Part shown: positions 44,291 to 44,700 of the stretch, in pieces
Layout of the letters: every line of letters begins with the position of its first letter
Numbering within the stretch: position 1 is the first letter of the stretch
NCBI GenBank assembly: GCA_016927835.1
Contig: JAFGMA010000059.1
Coordinates: forward strand, 1 to 44,700
Origin: Candidatus Zhuqueibacterota bacterium
GTDB lineage: Bacteria > Zhuqueibacterota > Zhuqueibacteria > Thermofontimicrobiales > Sulfurfontimicrobiaceae
Direction: 5' to 3'
DNA length: 44,700 nucleotides
Position numbers and translations under genes: made by a program
Notes under the pieces: model-generated
Told to the model about the DNA's origin: nothing
What the model saw: the letters and a program-made list of their open reading frames with translations, nothing else
Databases searched by the model: none

Positions 44291-44381
44291 TGCCCCCCCC
44301 CTTTTCGACTAAAAGAATCCCTGTAAATTCAGCGGAATTCGCAAACCGGCACGTTGATCTGAATTTCGTCCGAATCCCTCG

Positions 44382-44475
44382 TAATCCCTCAGCGACTGGT
44401 TCCCGAACTGCCGTTTGAGAATCCAAGGGGCATTGTCAACCATGTAAAGAACCAGTATCTGAAGCATTACAATCC
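44382..44475 (+). repeat. dispersed repeat, copy 3
   Basis: It starts TAATCCCTCAGCGACTGGTT and continues CCCGAACTGCCGTTTGAGAA, TCCAAGGGGCATTGTCAACC, then ATGTAAAGAACCAGTATCTG. It aligns with the reverse complement of 43617-43701 over its whole length. Confidence 0.72.
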
Positions 44476-44700
44476 CTGTAATGCCTCAGTTACGGGTATT
44501 TTTCAAGGGCATTTAATTGACTATCTGGATTTAATTTATAGAACACTGATGAAACGGATCAGGCGGATTTGTACTGATTTTTATCAACTTAAATGTATCT
44601 ATTTATTTCAAATCAATTCTCAAATCGTAAAGCTAATGATGGCAATACAGTGTTGTAATTTTGATTTTGTCTTTGATAAAATTCATTCGTTTTTATAGAT

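Larger units (their letters stand above)
44216..44700. other. terminal intergenic region
   Basis: 485 bases at the window edge. It holds the terminator, a run of nine C around 44293-44301, and copy 3 of the dispersed repeat. A stretch near 44540-44590 (ACACTGATGAAACGGATCAG, then GCGGATTTG) resembles another widespread intergenic repeat. No gene is seen. Confidence 0.5.

Overview
The window looks like a chromosomal segment of an uncultured FCB-group bacterium (candidate phylum KSB1, Calditrichota or a close relative). This is inferred from two secreted proteins with type IX secretion (T9SS) C-terminal sorting domains of the PNPFN type, a small bacterial histone H1-like protein, a TonB-dependent receptor, and moderate base composition with long repeat-bearing intergenic gaps. 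No rRNA, tRNA, CRISPR array, transposase or phage gene was found.

Layout. (1) 62-5495, minus strand: a DUF6599 protein, a nitroreductase, then a sugar block of NagB-like isomerase, Gfo/Idh/MocA dehydrogenase and PfkB kinase. (2) 5878-9426, plus strand: a good sigma70-type promoter followed by a tight operon of SagB-type oxidoreductase, M29-like aminopeptidase, MmcQ/YjbR protein and a GH172 (DUF2961) enzyme. (3) 9432-17696, minus strand: a NifX-type protein, a TIM-barrel glycosidase-like protein, a deoxyhypusine-synthase-like protein, a GH38 alpha-mannosidase homologue and a URO-D-family protein. (4) 18457-26315: a 1560-residue repeat protein and a divergent GH10 xylanase, both with T9SS tails, and a small unknown protein between them. 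(5) 26809-32034, minus strand: a TonB-dependent receptor, a metallophosphoesterase-PHP fusion and an amidohydrolase. (6) 32431-37855: a four-cysteine mini-protein, an MscS channel, a lipoprotein plus PepSY-type membrane protein pair, and a KtrB/KtrA potassium uptake pair. (7) 38493-40438: three consecutive proteins with roadblock/LC7-like domains. (8) 40718-43498, minus strand: a DUF1854 protein coupled to an ABC exporter with an N-terminal zinc ribbon. (9) 44045-44215: the histone H1-like protein with a clear terminator.

Regions 1-3 and 5 read as a glycan/sugar utilisation neighbourhood: a receptor for import, several intracellular glycosidase-family proteins, and an isomerase, dehydrogenase and kinase. 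Two of these enzymes lack a residue that is catalytic in their family: the GH38 protein has Phe where the nucleophile/zinc-ligand Asp belongs, and the NagB-like protein has Ala where Asp141 of NagB belongs. With the DHS-like, URO-D-like and MPP-PHP proteins beside them, this suggests a pathway for an unusual sugar or glycoside rather than ordinary mannose/glucosamine use. The substrate cannot be told from sequence.

The intergenic DNA carries structured repeats: two related ~145-bp MITE-like elements with terminal and internal inverted repeats (4097-4242 and 12257-12398), a three-copy ~85-bp dispersed repeat (34066, 43617, 44382), a perfect 15-bp inverted repeat pair (23522-23628), a repeated 33-bp motif (9947 and 35715) and several hairpins. 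Recurrent promoter-like sites of the form TTGNNN-N16/17-TATATT precede at least five genes.
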